Below the pieces are notes generated by a model. It saw only the letters and a list, made by a program, of their open reading frames with translations. It had not been told where the DNA came from and did not search any database. From assembly GCA_039881045.1 (NCBI GenBank), contig JAYWVB010000030.1, forward strand, positions 248,001 through 312,000: DNA of 64,000 bases. The letters are read 5' to 3'. Shown piece by piece: positions 32,230 to 44,084 of the stretch (within the stretch, counting starts at the first letter, position 1; every line of letters begins with the position of its first letter). This DNA comes from Chaetomium olivaceum (Eukaryota > Ascomycota > Sordariomycetes > Sordariales > Chaetomiaceae). Made by a program: the position numbers and the translations under genes.

Positions 32230-33042
32230 ATGGACCCCTCCCAGCGCGAGCGTTTCACCGGACGCATCTACGTCCAGTCCAACGCCGAGCGCGCCGCTGC
32301 CATCGCCCAGGTCGCCTCCACCCAGGAGTCCACCGACTCGCACTACGTCCTCAACCTCTTCTGCGACGGCTCCATGGACACGACCAACACCCACCGCGGC
32401 GGCATCTCGGTCGTCTACCAGCCCTTCGTCCCGGGCACCGGCTCCCGGCGCGACCTCATCGGCGCCGCCTGGCCCGTCAACCCCATCTACGACCCGGCCC
32501 TGGGCGAGCTCCTCGCGCTCTCGGAAGCGCTCACCATCGCGCTGCACCAGCTCGCCGGGCTCGACGAGGCCGAGCACCTCCTCAGCGGCGGCGGCGGGCT
32601 GGCCACCATCAAGCCCCTGCTCATCCGCATCTTCAACGACAACATGTTCAACATCCAGTACCTCGCGCACGCGCCCCACCGCCGCCTCGCGCCCCACCTG
32701 CTCACCCTCGCCCAGCCCGTCCTCGACCTCGTCGCCATGCAGTCCTGGGCGCTCGTCAACATGCGTCCCGGCGTCGAGCTCGAGCTGCACTGGATCCCCG
32801 GGCACAAGCACCGCGTCGAGGCGCACCGCTGGGCGGACGAGCTGGCCAAGGGGGCGAGAGCGACGCAGATGGCGTACGACTCGTCGCGGCGCGGGGAGCA
32901 GTGGTTCCGGGGCGGGCAGTCGTGCGTTGTGCCGTTTATCAGGGGCGAGTTGGATGATGCGGCGGAGAAGGCGGAGAGAGCTGTCAAGGGGGCTATGGCG
33001 GCGATGCGGCGTGCTAGGGGGTATGCCGTTGGGGCGTATTAA
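32230..33042 (+). CDS. Stand-alone RNase H-like protein, copy 3
   Basis: Single-exon 270-residue gene. It keeps the acidic set and His: Asp46 in LNLFCDGS, Glu93 in LGELLALSE, Asp137 in LIRIFNDN, His192 in HWIPGHKH and Asp203 in WADELAKGAR. Shared framework words with copies 1 and 2 include GGI(A/S)V, AAWPV.P and LELHWIPGH. Codon use is far more GC-rich at third positions than in copy 2, so the copies are either old or under different codon pressure. It has a Gly run (SGGGGGL, about residues 119-125) not found in the others. No signal peptide; nuclear or cytosolic location cannot be told. It is the most intact of the three. Confidence 0.83.
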   Translation: MDPSQRERFTGRIYVQSNAERAAAIAQVASTQESTDSHYVLNLFCDGSMDTTNTHRGGISVVYQPFVPGTGSRRDLIGAAWPVNPIYDPALGELLALSEALTIALHQLAGLDEAEHLLSGGGGLATIKPLLIRIFNDNMFNIQYLAHAPHRRLAPHLLTLAQPVLDLVAMQSWALVNMRPGVELELHWIPGHKHRVEAHRWADELAKGARATQMAYDSSRRGEQWFRGGQSCVVPFIRGELDDAAEKAERAVKGAMAAMRRARGYAVGAY

Positions 33043-33060
33043 TTTTGTGGTGATGTACTG

Positions 33061-33086
33061 TACACACACACACACACACACACACA
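33061..33086. repeat. CA dinucleotide microsatellite
   Basis: About 12 CA units directly downstream of RNase H-like copy 3, probably in its 3' untranslated region. Confidence 0.95.
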
Positions 33087-34016
33087 TGCATACATACCGT
33101 AGCGCGGGGTGTGTGGTTAGTATTGGTAAAGATAATAGGGGGAAAAGGTTACAAAGGTGTTAGAATGATAGATAGCTATACTTGAAGCCCTGCAGAGCGG
33201 GGTTTATTTTCGTTAGAATTAATAGATTTTGTAGAAGTATTGTGGTAAGACTCCGTTCAAGTCTTGGTCGGGACGTCAATGTTGTATTGTTCAGTTGTGA
33301 ATACATAAAGGTACTTCCCCTTGAAGAGATCAAGCTCATCCCAAATATCCCGGCTATCGGCACCAACCCCCAGACACTGTGGAATACATCCCTTGGTTGG
33401 CAGCAGCAATGCCGGCAATCTCCACTTGCCCTTTCAGGCAACCCCGGCCACCGTCTCGGTATGGGGATAACGGCAGATGTCTTTCCCCCGGCCGTAGATG
33501 TGGGGCGATCCGGCCGATCCGACGGGGTTGTGGGCCCGGATCTCGGCGAACGTAATCTCTACACACCGGTGCTGCATCGTCTCGACCGACAACCAGCTAA
33601 AGTCATGATTGTATGTGATACAGGGAGGACCGACGACCTGGTGTTTGTGTTCAGAAGAGAAACCGAACGTTATTTTTTCACGATTCCCAAGATATTCATC
33701 TCCAGTGATCATTTTCCCAAGCGGGCATCACATCACATCACGACCGCGACCGAAGTTTCGTATCCAAAGACAGTGAATTGTTACTTAATGCATTACTCAA
33801 CGCATCATTAAACGACTAATTTGTTACTAGAATCTCTATCGGGTATTTTTGCGCCTTCAGATCCGCCCCAACCGAACATCAACAAGACATGTACCTGCAC
33901 CCAGCCCCCAAATCCAGGCAAAACAACAACAACGGCAAAACAGACGTCAGAAAAAGCCACCGCGCAAATTATTATCCCCCCCCACCTCTAAATACTCCCT
34001 CCCTCTCTAAATACGC
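33087..34016. other. Intergenic between two convergent 3' ends
   Basis: A 209-codon plus-strand frame at 33182-33811 has no domain, mixed composition and no splice support, so it is not called. The right part is the Ca2+-ATPase 3' flank. Confidence 0.5.
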
Positions 34017-37000
34017 CTAAGCAGCAGCCTCCGGCAACTTCCCGCCCAACCCCGGCGCCTGCGGCGGCGACGAGACATCAGTCTTGCTCCCGCCAATAAC
34101 CTTGGCCTTGACCTTGACCTTGGTCTTCTGGTCGTGCATGTACTCCCTGAAGCTCCTGCGGATATGCGTCGTGGCGCGGCGACCACGAATGCTCGTCAGG
34201 GTGCGCAGCGGGGCCTCGGGGGCCTCGAAGGCATCGCTGTCGCTGCTCTCGGCGATCTTGCGGCGCTCCTCTTCCGAGAGCGGCGCCTTCTCGGCATCGC
34301 CCGCGGCCGCGGCGCGGCGCTTCTTGACGATGCCCTTGAACGGCCAGACGTTGGGTAGTGGGATCTGGACGTGCGGGATCAAGGCTGCGGCCCACTCGTC
34401 GGGGATGGTGCGGATGACGGCGCCCCAGGGTAAGGAGATGGCGCCGAGGCCGATGGACATGCCCCATTCCGTGCCATTGAGGGGAGTGATCTTGAAGGCT
34501 TCGCCACCGACGAAGATGATGAGGACTTGGCCGCCGATCATAATCAGGTTGATGATGATGAAGAAGGTGTTCTTGGTGATACCTTCGAAGATGTTGTAAC
34601 GGTTGTCCAGGCGGCGGTTGCTAGGTGGTTGTTAGCTAATGGTTGGGAAGAGAGGGGGTTACTGTGGGGGCGCTTACTTGACCTCGTTGAAGATTTGCAG
34701 CCAGACAAATGTGTTGAAGACGAGGGTTCGCAGGCGCTTCTCTTCGTGCTCAGCGATGAGCTTGTCGGCGTTCATGACGTCGTAACCGAGAAGGCTAGCG
34801 CCGGCAAAGTGGAGAACAAAAGTGATGGCAAGCTGGGCGATAGCTTGTCCGATGATCATCTTCATCATGCGGGTGCTGATGAGCCCGGCCGACTTCTTGT
34901 CGGGCTTCCGATCGAGAACAGAGGGCGCGGGCGGGTCCGTGGCGAGGGCAAGGGCGGCGAAGGTGTCCATGATCAGGTTGACCCAGAGAAGCTGAACGGC
35001 GTTCAGCACGGATTCCTCCTCGTTGCTCGCAACAGCCGTAACAAAGGTCAAGACCACGGCAGTGACGTTGACAGTAAGTTGAAACTGTGATCTTGTTAGC
35101 AAACCTGCAAGGCAAAGCTGCTCCAGACCACACGACTCACCTGCAAGAACTTCTTGACGGAATCGTTGACCGCTCTACCCCAGCTGATACCCTTGACGAT
35201 AGACGCGAAGTTGTCATCCAACAGGATAATGGACGCAGCCTCCTTGGCCACTTCGGTACCGGCAATGCCCATGGCAAACCCGATATCGGCCATCTTCAAA
35301 GCCGGCGCATCGTTGGTTCCGTCGCCGGTGACAGCGACCGTCTCGCCAAGTTCCTTCAGGGTCCGGACCAGAATGCGCTTATCCTCGGGACTCGACCGGG
35401 CAAGCACCTGCAGTTTAGGCACAAGCGCCTTGAGCTCTTCTTCGGTCTTGCGGCGGAATGCGGGGCCTTCCATGGCGATGCCGCCCTCCTCGGGGTGGTA
35501 GATGCCGCATTCCCTGGCGATGGCCTTGCCGGTTAAGATGTTGTCACCAGTGACCATGCGCACCGTGACACCGGCGCGGCGGCAGTCCTTGATGGCGTCG
35601 ATGACGGTGGGACGGAGGGGGTCCTTGATGCCGAAGATAGCCACGAGTGTCATGTCCTTATGTACCTTGTCAAACTGAACGGCGGTCAGCTCCTGTTCGC
35701 CGGCGAGCTCCGGAGGCGGCCACGACTCGAAATCGCGGTAAGAGGAGCCAATGGTGCGGAGGGTCTGGCCGGCATAAGAGGTGATGGTCTGCTGGAACAC
35801 GGAGTGGTCTTCCTCAGTCAAGGGGGTCGTCGTCAGCTCCTCACCAGCGGGATCGGCGATAACCTGGGTGCATTTGGCGAGAAGGATCTCGGAAGCACCC
35901 TTGACGTATGCGCGGAATTTCCCGTTGGGCAGCTTGACGACAGTCGCCATGTACTTGACGGCCGAGTCAAAGGGCACCACCTGGACGACGTTGGCGTTGG
36001 CGCGCTCTTCCTGGATGGGCCCGGCACCGAGATGGTCGCGGCAGAGGGTAAGCAGAGCAACCTCGGTCTTGGAACCGATGAAGGTTTTCTCGCCTTCGAC
36101 GTCACCCTCGAAAGCGGTCGAGTTCACGGCGTTAGATTGCACCAAGAGCTGCTTGGAAGTGGCGCTGAGACCTTTAACAAAGTCGGCAACGGGCACATTG
36201 GGGATATCGATGTCGACGGCCTTGCCGGTCTTGTCCTCATCCTCTTCGAGCGGCGCGTCGGTGCCCCCAAAGCTGAGATTCTTACCAAGGGTGGTGGCCA
36301 CGACGGTCATCTTGTTTTGCGTCAGGGTACCAGTCTTGTCGGAGCAAACCGTGGTAGCGTTGCCCATGGTCTCGCAAGCCTTGAGCACCCTAACAAGGTT
36401 GTTGTCCTTCAACATCCGAGTGGTCGCAAAGGCCAGGGCCAGGGTGACAGCCAGTGGAAGACCCTCAGGAATGGCAACGACGACCAAAGTAACCGAGGTG
36501 ATGAACAGCCGCAAGAAGGCTTGGCCCTTCTCGTTGGGGGTATCGGTATTGCCGGGGAGCTGGGCCAGGAACTTGATCAAGAGGACGACAAAGAGCAAGA
36601 GGGCAGAGCCACCACCAAACTTAGCAATCCAGTCGGCTAGAACGTTGAGCTTCTTCTGCAGGGGCGTGTCCTCCTGGTCGGTGTGCATCGCCATCATGAT
36701 GCGGCCATAGCTGGAGTTGACGCCGACGGCGGTAACCAAGAAAGTACCAGTACCTTCGTTGACTTTGCTGCCGGAGATGATGAACGGGTCGAGCTTCTCA
36801 ATGTCGGCGGGGGGCTTGCCGCCCTTGGCGACATCTTGGAGAATAGCAAAGACCTCATCGGCACCAACCTTCTTGAGCAGGTCGGACTCGCCCGTGGCAG
36901 AGGACTCGTCGCACTTTACACCGTGGCCGTTGATGAAGACGCCGTCGACAGGAACCAGGTCACCAGCGAAAAGGTGCATAACGTCGCCCACCATGATATC

Positions 37001-37832
37001 GAAAACCGAAACCTCGACCGACTTGCCGGAGCGGATGACCTTGACGGTGCGGTTGCCGGCCTTCTTGTTGAGCGTGTTGAACTGCCTCTGCATTTGCCAG
37101 TCGTTGACCGTACCCACAAGCACGACGATGACGATGGCCACTATGATGGCGACGCCCTCAACCCACTCCACCTTGGCCTCGCCGTTGTCATGATCAACAC
37201 CGAACGTCTGGTACAGGCCCAGGGCAAGCGATACGACGGCGGCGGCGGTCAGCAGGATCAGGACCTTGTCGTTGTAGGTGATCCAGGCTAGCTCCAGCAG
37301 CGACTTGCTCTTCTTCTCAGGCAGGCGGTTATCGCGAAAGATACGCTTGCGGTCGGCGAACTGGCCAGTCGTGTGGTGGGCGGGGGGGGATCGCGGGGTT
37401 CGCATTTTCGCCCTTGGCCACAGGCACGGTGTCGCCGTTTGAGCCGTATTTGGGGGTGCCCTTGGGCGCGACATCTTCAAACTTGACGGCGCCGTCGAGG
37501 GTGGTCTCGTCAGTGCTGAGGCCGGCATTGCGATCGGTGCGCAGGCCCTTCTCGAGACCTGTCAGGCCACCGAGCGCGTAAAACGCGTCAAGGCTCTTGG
37601 GGTTGAGGAGCTTGGAGAGCTGGCCGGGTGCGAAGGCGAACTTGTTGTCTTGGACGTCGAACATGTCCTCGTTGGTCGGGTCGGGGCTCAGGGCGTCGGC
37701 CACGTTGAGTTGGAAGCCGCGCTTGGCCTTCTGACCGGCGCTAGGGGCAGCCGATGTTGCTGTCGCGGGCACATCATTGTGTTCGGAATTTGTTGTTGTG
37801 ATGGAGCTCTCTGGCTGGGGAAGGTTAGACAT
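34017..37832 (-). CDS. PMCA-type (P2B) Ca2+-transporting ATPase, PMC1-like; one-base frameshift near N-terminus
   Basis: P-type ATPase that pumps Ca2+ from cytosol, probably into the vacuole or across the plasma membrane. Exons: 37832-35141, 35084-34678 and 34620-34017, with GT-AG introns of 56 and 57 bases in consistent phase, about 1,233 residues. Landmarks in order: GDLVPVDGV and CDESSATGESD (actuator), AIPEGLPLAVTLALAFA (M4), CSDKTGTLTQNKMT (phosphorylated Asp near residue 500), KGASEI, VTGDGTNDAPALKMADIGFA (hinge), then six C-terminal spans. The C-terminal tail is basic and hydrophilic. A C8 run at 37382-37389 puts the N-terminal ~150 codons out of frame with the rest; seven C would restore it. 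The start at 37832 (MSNLPQPESS) is chosen as the first ATG with family-like text after it. Confidence 0.93.
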
Positions 37833-40800
37833 GGTTTCTGGCACGCGGCGCGCATGCGGAGTCGTGTGAAGCTGAGTTGAGGTCGAGGAGAGGAATTGGG
37901 CCTCAGCGACTCCAGGAATCAGGAAACAAAACATACCTCAGTTTTGGGGGGGTCGGTATCTGCCATTGAAATGGTAGAATGATGGTGGACCAATTGATCA
38001 ATGCATCAATGGCCTGGACCACGAGTAAGGTTGCACCGCAGAAGAAGCAATGCGCTCTGGAAGGGGGAATGTGGAGGGTGAAACGTGGAGGAATCACCGA
38101 TGATGCAATATAGTTAACTACTGCCGGAGCGTAAAAGCTCAACCGCAGACAGTGTGGCGATGGAAGAGAAAGAGGGAGGGAAAGAGGCCTCCGCATGCGA
38201 TCAGTGAGGGCACTGCCTTGATGACATGTGCGCCGTCGGGCTGGGCATGGGCAGACATCCAGCGGGGAGGTGCAAGGAGAGACAACAAACCTGGAACAAG
38301 GCACAAAGCAACCAGCAAACGCTCGTTTCCTGTTCGCACTGCCGTCCGTTCAGACGAAATGACGATCCGATGGCCTGAGGTGGTGGCCAAAAGGGCGCCT
38401 GGTCTTGGCAGGTACAGACAGTGTTCTATTGGGAAAGATACGCACTGGGTACACGCCACCTCCAGGTTCCTCAAATGTGGCGTGAGCTGCCGAAGGTCTG
38501 CCAGAAAGTACCTTGAGCGCCAAATGGGACATTACCCGCCGCGCTCAGCCACCGGAAACACATCATCCGCCGATCGAGCCTAACCATGCACCGCTTAAAC
38601 ACTGTGTGGAGTCACCCAGCTACCATGACACCGGCAACCAAGCATTGAACCAAGCATCCCAAGCATTTTCTTAGCGAGGTCTCGATCCATCGTGGACGAA
38701 GCTTGGCATGATCATGAGCTGTCAATGAAGCTGTTGTTCGTCCAGTGAGGAGATAGGTGACGGACTGTTGGATCCTTGGTTCCAAAAACTAGAGGGACAA
38801 GGGGTAAGATGAGCCGTGCAACGTGCTTCACCGCAAAGTCATCCCATAATAATTAGCGGCTCCTCCAAACTTGGAGGACATCGCATCGAGGATTGGCGCC
38901 CAATATGGTTTCTAGCGTCAGACAGGAAACGCGTTGGACCCCCTCGCCCGCCCCTTGCACATATCCCCCGTTGTGCCTGGAATGGGCATGGGATGAGGTG
39001 CGTGCCGCGTGGGTGAGAATGGCTCAGCAACAAAGAACACCTCGCCAACAGCGGCGGTAACTGAGGCGCAACGGTCGTGAAAGCCTCTCAAAAGGGCGCT
39101 GCCCCAACCAACCGTTGCACCAATCCGCCTAGATGGCCAGATCCGGCGGCCACAAGGCGTGTTGAAACAAAGCGGATCGGGGGGACAAGATTTATTTTGG
39201 AAACAGAGACAGAGACAGAGACAGAGACAAACTGGGTCCTTTTTTGGACGGAAGGAGGCCTGCTCGCGGCAGAGGCCTTGAAGTGCTGAGCTGCAGGGGA
39301 GTGGCAAGGGTCTTCCATGTCATTCCAATCTGTGGATCACCCAGCACAACCAATGGTAGCCGCCCAAACGTCCACGCCTTCAGACCCCAAACCTGCACGA
39401 ATTCCCGTTTCGGTTCGAATTTGGGGAAGGAAAAAAAGGTGCATGGCCCTGGTTTTCGATGACAGGAATGATGTCAACGATCCGACACCAGCAATCAATC
39501 GCTGTCAAGACTTCCGACCTCTCTCCTCCACCTTGCGCCCACCTGGCCACTGTTCCGCAAACAGAGGATGGAATCGTGGACGTCAATGCTTGGACGACAG
39601 CGGTGACGCGTCGGCAGGTGACAGATCGCACATGCGGTAGACCGACCGAGACACGCCAGAGTCGACAGCTCAGCACACGACACAACACAAAGCAGTAAAC
39701 TCAAAATGGATGCTTACGCGACGGTCAATCGCAGTTCGCCCACCTTGCCCCGTTCAAGTTTGCGCCCGGGAACTGCCACGCCCGAGAGCACTGCCAGGTG
39801 TCAGCGATGAAATTTGTCATGTCCATGGCAGATTCCTCTTCTTTATCCGCCGTGTCTGGTGGCTTTGGGCGGTTTGAGGGGACCGGTGTGGTGCTTGAGC
39901 TGGGAGGTGGAACTCTTGACGGGGCCCCAGACTGCAGAATGCCTCACCAGAATGCCTCGGCGTGTCCATTGGCGCCAAGAGAGTCTCATACCCCACAGAG
40001 GTAAATTTGACTTCAACCGTTCCGCTCTGGCGCGTATCAGATTCCAGGATCCCAAGCCGCCCTCAAGGTGCTGAAGGAGCAAACTTTTCATCTTCAGGGG
40101 GCTACCCCGAGACGGGTCGGTCAGTTACATGACAGCTTCTTCTTTCTGGCAATATTGGCTGTTTCCCCACGACTACAGCGGGGTGGATGCAGTTTGAATG
40201 TGGTCAAGACCGAGAAGAACGACGAGCCAACTGGAACCCAGGTCCGACAACAGGACGCGGGAGTTTTCCCATCCGCGGAGGCAGTTTTGACGGTGTCACG
40301 GCGTTTTCCAAATAACTAATTGCGAGTGGTAAGCGGGGACGCGCTTGCAAGGACATGGCGCAGTTGGGTACGGTGGGAGGCAGAGATGACCGATCTCTCG
40401 GCGAGAGAGCCCATTGGCGTATCTTGCAGTGCCGACGCGCGGTCCCGTGCCGCCCTCCACGGCAATCCAAACGCCCTCCTCCCTATCGGAGTGTGCCCTG
40501 GGACGCAGATGCCCACCGCATGGGCTGCCTCCGGCCGGGTGCTCTTCAACACCTCGCTGCCAAACGGCAGCATGACCACCAAGGTGACGGCCTCCTGCTG
40601 CATGGTTGGCCCCTGGAATTCTGGTCGACAACGGGGCACATTGGTTTTCGGGCGTGGTGGACCATCCTAAGCCACCGAACTATGCGTTGAGAGACAGCAT
40701 GGGGCTTGCAACCCCGTCCGTCATGTAGGTATCTGCTGAATCAAGGTGACAGGACAGTGCAGTGTGACGGCAGTGACCAGTGATGGAAACACCACCGACA

Positions 40801-41468
40801 TGCAGGCCGTTAGCATCCGGGCTGCCTGTTTGGCTCTTGCTGCACAGGAACACTTGGGCCCTGTAGTGGAGGTGTTTGAAATTGATGTTAACAAGCAATA
40901 GTTAAACTGCTCAATTGACGGGCCGTCACGAAGTGTTGAAACAGTCCATGATCAACCATGAAGCCTGAGTTGGCTGGTTGTATCAAGCCGTAATGGGCGG
41001 CTATCCGAATAAAATGTCAATATCCGCCAAACATGGCATCTCAACGCGACTATCAAGACTGACGCATATAGAGACTCTTTTCAACGAGCTGCCTAACTAC
41101 ATGGAGACAAAATATAAGGACGCTTAAGAAACAGCTGGACAAGCACCGGTCTCACCAGCGTGCCAAATGTGTTAGTGAGGCAGGTACAGTACCTAGATAG
41201 GGAGGGTGTCAGGGGCTCAGATGTCTCGAGGTAAAGGCATGCTGACGAGGTGAAAACCAAGGTTGGTTGGGAAGTACATTCGCCTTATTGCGTCATCCAT
41301 CGAGATATTCGAGTTATTACAATGACCTCATCATTAAAACAACGCTCTCTTTATTTATTCCCCTTCTTCTGTTTGTCCACTATCAAGGAGCATTACAATA
41401 TTTACAAACATTTGATAATCCCGAATCCCTCGTACCTGATCAAGCTTGTTCAACACACCATAACAATA
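37833..41468. other. 3.6-kb non-coding region upstream of the Ca2+-ATPase
   Basis: Holds the ATPase promoter and leader. Short frames on both strands lack domains and splice partners. A GAGACA repeat (39203-39230) is the only structured element seen. The length is unusual for this window and may reflect a long leader or missed RNA genes. Confidence 0.4.
39203..39230. repeat. GAGACA hexamer microsatellite
   Basis: Four to five uninterrupted copies of the six-base unit. Confidence 0.9.
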
Positions 41469-41841
41469 ATGCTACGAGCCAACATCGCCAACGTGGGGAA
41501 ATCGGGCCTCAGGCGCTGTGGTACCCGCCCGCTGACCCACCCACCCCGTATCAGCAATGTCCGAACGGCCATGTACAAGCCGGACCGGCCAGATGGCACC
41601 ACGTCGCGGCTAGAATGGAGCCCTAAAACGTGAGTGGAATGCTCATAAAAAGCCGGCATCATGCTGCCTGACTGACAAAACATGGCTGCCACGCAGGTGG
41701 GCGGCGCTCGGAGGCGCCTTGGCCATTTGCGGAGGTTATGGGTACATGATGGGACACCCACAGCAGGTGGTGAGAAGCGAGGGCAGCCCCGCGGCTACCA
41801 CGGAAAAGGTGTCTGCCAATGCAAAATCCAAGAATCCGTGA
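41469..41841 (+). CDS. Small two-exon membrane protein, 101 residues, probably mitochondrial
   Basis: Exon 1 41469-41629 and exon 2 41697-41841 join at a GTGAGT donor and CGCAG acceptor in matching phase, giving TSRLEWSPKTWAALGGAL across the junction. The N-terminus is basic, with Arg, Ser and Thr and no acidic residue in the first 30, as in mitochondrial targeting peptides. One membrane span follows (AALGGALAICGGYGYMMG), then a short polar tail ending AKSKNP. The layout resembles small inner-membrane or respiratory assembly proteins, but I do not recognise the family. The agreement of splice phase with a hydrophobic segment spanning the junction is the main support. Confidence 0.62.
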
Positions 41842-42245
41842 ATGTGCAAGGAGGAGCCGGATGAGAGACTATATTTTCTCAAATGTTTATATATTTACAA
41901 GGCATACATACGGTGTGGAATCCCCGTTTTTCCTATTATCTTATACTTTCGACGCCGGAACCGGCCAAGCATCAACCGTTTGGTGCTTGCTGGTTCGCCT
42001 CTCTCCCCGTCCCGTCTCGTCTGTAAACTGGAAAGCAGAGTAGGACGAAGTGTTGAAGGGCGATGGTGAAACAGCCAATCCGTGCGCTTGGGCGGGATGA
42101 ATCAATTGGACGCCGCGGTGTTCCTGGCCTATCGGCGCTGTTGTGCCTGCCCCGAAACCCTCTTAACGCTGGATTGCACATGATGAGGGATGTCGGTTTC
42201 GATAACTTGATGGCGGACCATCACCTTTCAAGGCTGACGAAGGTG
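41842..42245. other. Intergenic between two convergent 3' ends
   Basis: No gene seen; 3' flanks of the small membrane protein and the F-box-like gene. Confidence 0.5.
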
Positions 42246-44084
42246 CTAGCCGAGTGGCTCGAAGTGCATCATCCAAGGGCTGTCTTCTGATCTGTCATTG
42301 CAACGGGGCCGGTCATGCTGGTCCCCCAAGATGAGGCGCTCGGCGCGCTCGTTCAACAGGTTGGCTCCGTAGTCATCCATGTCCCAAAGCCTCTGTTCCG
42401 CCCGGTGAGACCACATCCAAGGCCATGCGAAATTTGCGTAGAACCGAGTGAGGCCGTGCTTGCCGAGACGAGCCAGGGGTTTCAGGATACGGTCGTATCC
42501 GGCCAGCACTGCGTCTCCTTGTGCCTGAGTTAGTTCTTCACGGCGGTCAGGATATTCAGGGGGCCACGTCACCGAACCGGCCATGGTAAGGCGCAGTATG
42601 ATGCCGGGAGCGTTGATCCTGTCCTTGACCCAATCGAGAGTATCAATCCAGTCCCGCAGAGCGGGGTGCCCTTCATGTGGCCAGCACTCGTGATTGTATG
42701 GGGGAAAGACCAGTTCGAGGAAACGGAGATAACCCAAGCAGTCGGCGGGGACCACCTCCCTCAAGAACTGGCTCACTGCAAAACGGTGGGCTGGGTACGC
42801 TCGCGGAGGTTGCGCCTGTCGGTACGCCTGTCGGTACGCCTCTGCATCCGAGTAACCGCCCTGCTCTGGCGATTTGAAATTGAAGGTGCGCCAAAAATCG
42901 AAAGCTATCCAGGGGTTGGGCGATGCTAGGGAATCACTGACGACGAATCGATTCGCGGAAAAGAAAACGAATCTTGCATCCTCGCAAAGATCGCGACAGA
43001 TCAGAAACAGAGGCGTAGGCGGAGCCCAGCATTTCAGGTTGCAGGTGGATGAAAAGGCAGCGTGCCGAACGCTGCAGAAGCAGCCGATGGATTGGTGATG
43101 GCCCCACGCCACAAGACCGTCTTTGATATTTCCTCGCTTGTGGCAACCATCAAACTGGCATCCATGGTGTTGAAAAGGAAGACAAGGCACGCCATCCCAT
43201 GCGGAACATTCTAAAAAGAAATATTGATACCCTTGTTCCAGCCTGTTCCACATGACCTCCTTCCACGGAGTCACAAGGTCAGTGTATTCGAGGATGCGAA
43301 TGCGTAGCTCCCGTGGAAGATTGAGAAGGCTAGTGCACGACGATTGTGACGCGGGCTCCGGGGCTAGCTTGTGGCTGGCTTGCAGTGCTGCATTCTGCGC
43401 GATTTGGCGCAGCTGGGTATTCGGGCTGCTGCAAAGCCGAACATGACAGTCCTTGAGCTTTGGGAGGACAAGGAGTGGTGCAACTGCCTGTTCTGCTGCC
43501 TCGACTTCTTTCTGGCCAACATCACAGACCAATGAGAGCTGAAGGACGCCTGGCTTGGTGTTCGAGGACAAGTAGACGGCTGTTCCACGCCATTCATCAA
43601 GCATCAATGTCGCTGACAAGTCGGAGCTCTGAAGTGGAGTGTCGTGCAGATCCTCGTGGCCGCTCCGACAGTACTCCTTAGCGCCCGCCCCTTTAGTGTA
43701 GCATTTACCTCTCGCCTCCGCTAACCACCGGTGGTGGCAGGAGGTTTGGTTGAGCACTATCTTGAGGCTGGTCAGAGATGCAAGCGACGGGGGCGTGAGA
43801 TTCCGCAGCGGCTGCAGCGACCGCTTGTTCCTGTAGTGGATGACGAATCTGTTGGACGAAAATAGCAATGCCGATGCCTCGTTGTAGACGGTTCGGCAAG
43901 AAAGCAGCAGGCCATAGAATGTGACCTGGTGGGTCGGTGGGAAGGGGCCGTCGAGGTCAAATAGGAAGGGAAGTCCGTTCCAGCTCGCCACGCGGAGAAA
44001 CAAGTATATGCGGCGCCGAACAGACGAGGGAAGGCGTAAAAGAGGGGGATAATTACGACTGAGATCGTGGGATTGCGACGCCAT
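42246..44084 (-). CDS. 612-residue protein with two F-box-like segments
   Basis: Single long exon. Two F-box-like helices open two halves: LLRLPSSVRRRIYLFLRV (about residues 15-32) and LLNLPRELRIRILEYTDLV (about residues 255-273). Each is followed by similar text: SCRTVYNEASALLFSSNRFVI in the first half and ICRDLCEDARFVFFSANRFVV in the second. The two halves therefore look like an internal duplication. F-box proteins normally recruit substrates to SCF ubiquitin ligases through Skp1; many fungal ones of this type have no known substrate. A short tandem duplication gives AYRQAYRQAQ near residue 415. Cys/His pairs (about residues 305-345) could bind metal but form no known finger. Confidence 0.75.
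   Translation of the reverse strand: MASQSHDLSRNYPPLLRLPSSVRRRIYLFLRVASWNGLPFLFDLDGPFPPTHQVTFYGLLLSCRTVYNEASALLFSSNRFVIHYRNKRSLQPLRNLTPPSLASLTSLKIVLNQTSCHHRWLAEARGKCYTKGAGAKEYCRSGHEDLHDTPLQSSDLSATLMLDEWRGTAVYLSSNTKPGVLQLSLVCDVGQKEVEAAEQAVAPLLVLPKLKDCHVRLCSSPNTQLRQIAQNAALQASHKLAPEPASQSSCTSLLNLPRELRIRILEYTDLVTPWKEVMWNRLEQGYQYFFLECSAWDGVPCLPFQHHGCQFDGCHKRGNIKDGLVAWGHHQSIGCFCSVRHAAFSSTCNLKCWAPPTPLFLICRDLCEDARFVFFSANRFVVSDSLASPNPWIAFDFWRTFNFKSPEQGGYSDAEAYRQAYRQAQPPRAYPAHRFAVSQFLREVVPADCLGYLRFLELVFPPYNHECWPHEGHPALRDWIDTLDWVKDRINAPGIILRLTMAGSVTWPPEYPDRREELTQAQGDAVLAGYDRILKPLARLGKHGLTRFYANFAWPWMWSHRAEQRLWDMDDYGANLLNERAERLILGDQHDRPRCNDRSEDSPWMMHFEPLG

Noticed and set aside
25936..33042. RNase H-like genes as remains of a complete non-LTR retrotransposon
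   Set aside because: No reverse transcriptase, endonuclease or gag text was found in any frame around any of the three copies, and all three start at equivalent ATGs.
33182..33811. 209-codon plus-strand frame between RNase H-like copy 3 and the ATPase
   Set aside because: No recognisable domain, no splice support, ordinary composition for non-coding sequence.
34527..37291. Long plus-strand frames opposite the Ca2+-ATPase
   Set aside because: Antisense shadows of GC-rich ATPase codons; the minus strand carries all the family motifs.
33061..39230. Microsatellites as a CRISPR-like or regulatory array
   Set aside because: Simple CA and GAGACA slippage repeats without spacers; CRISPR arrays are not expected in a fungal nuclear genome.
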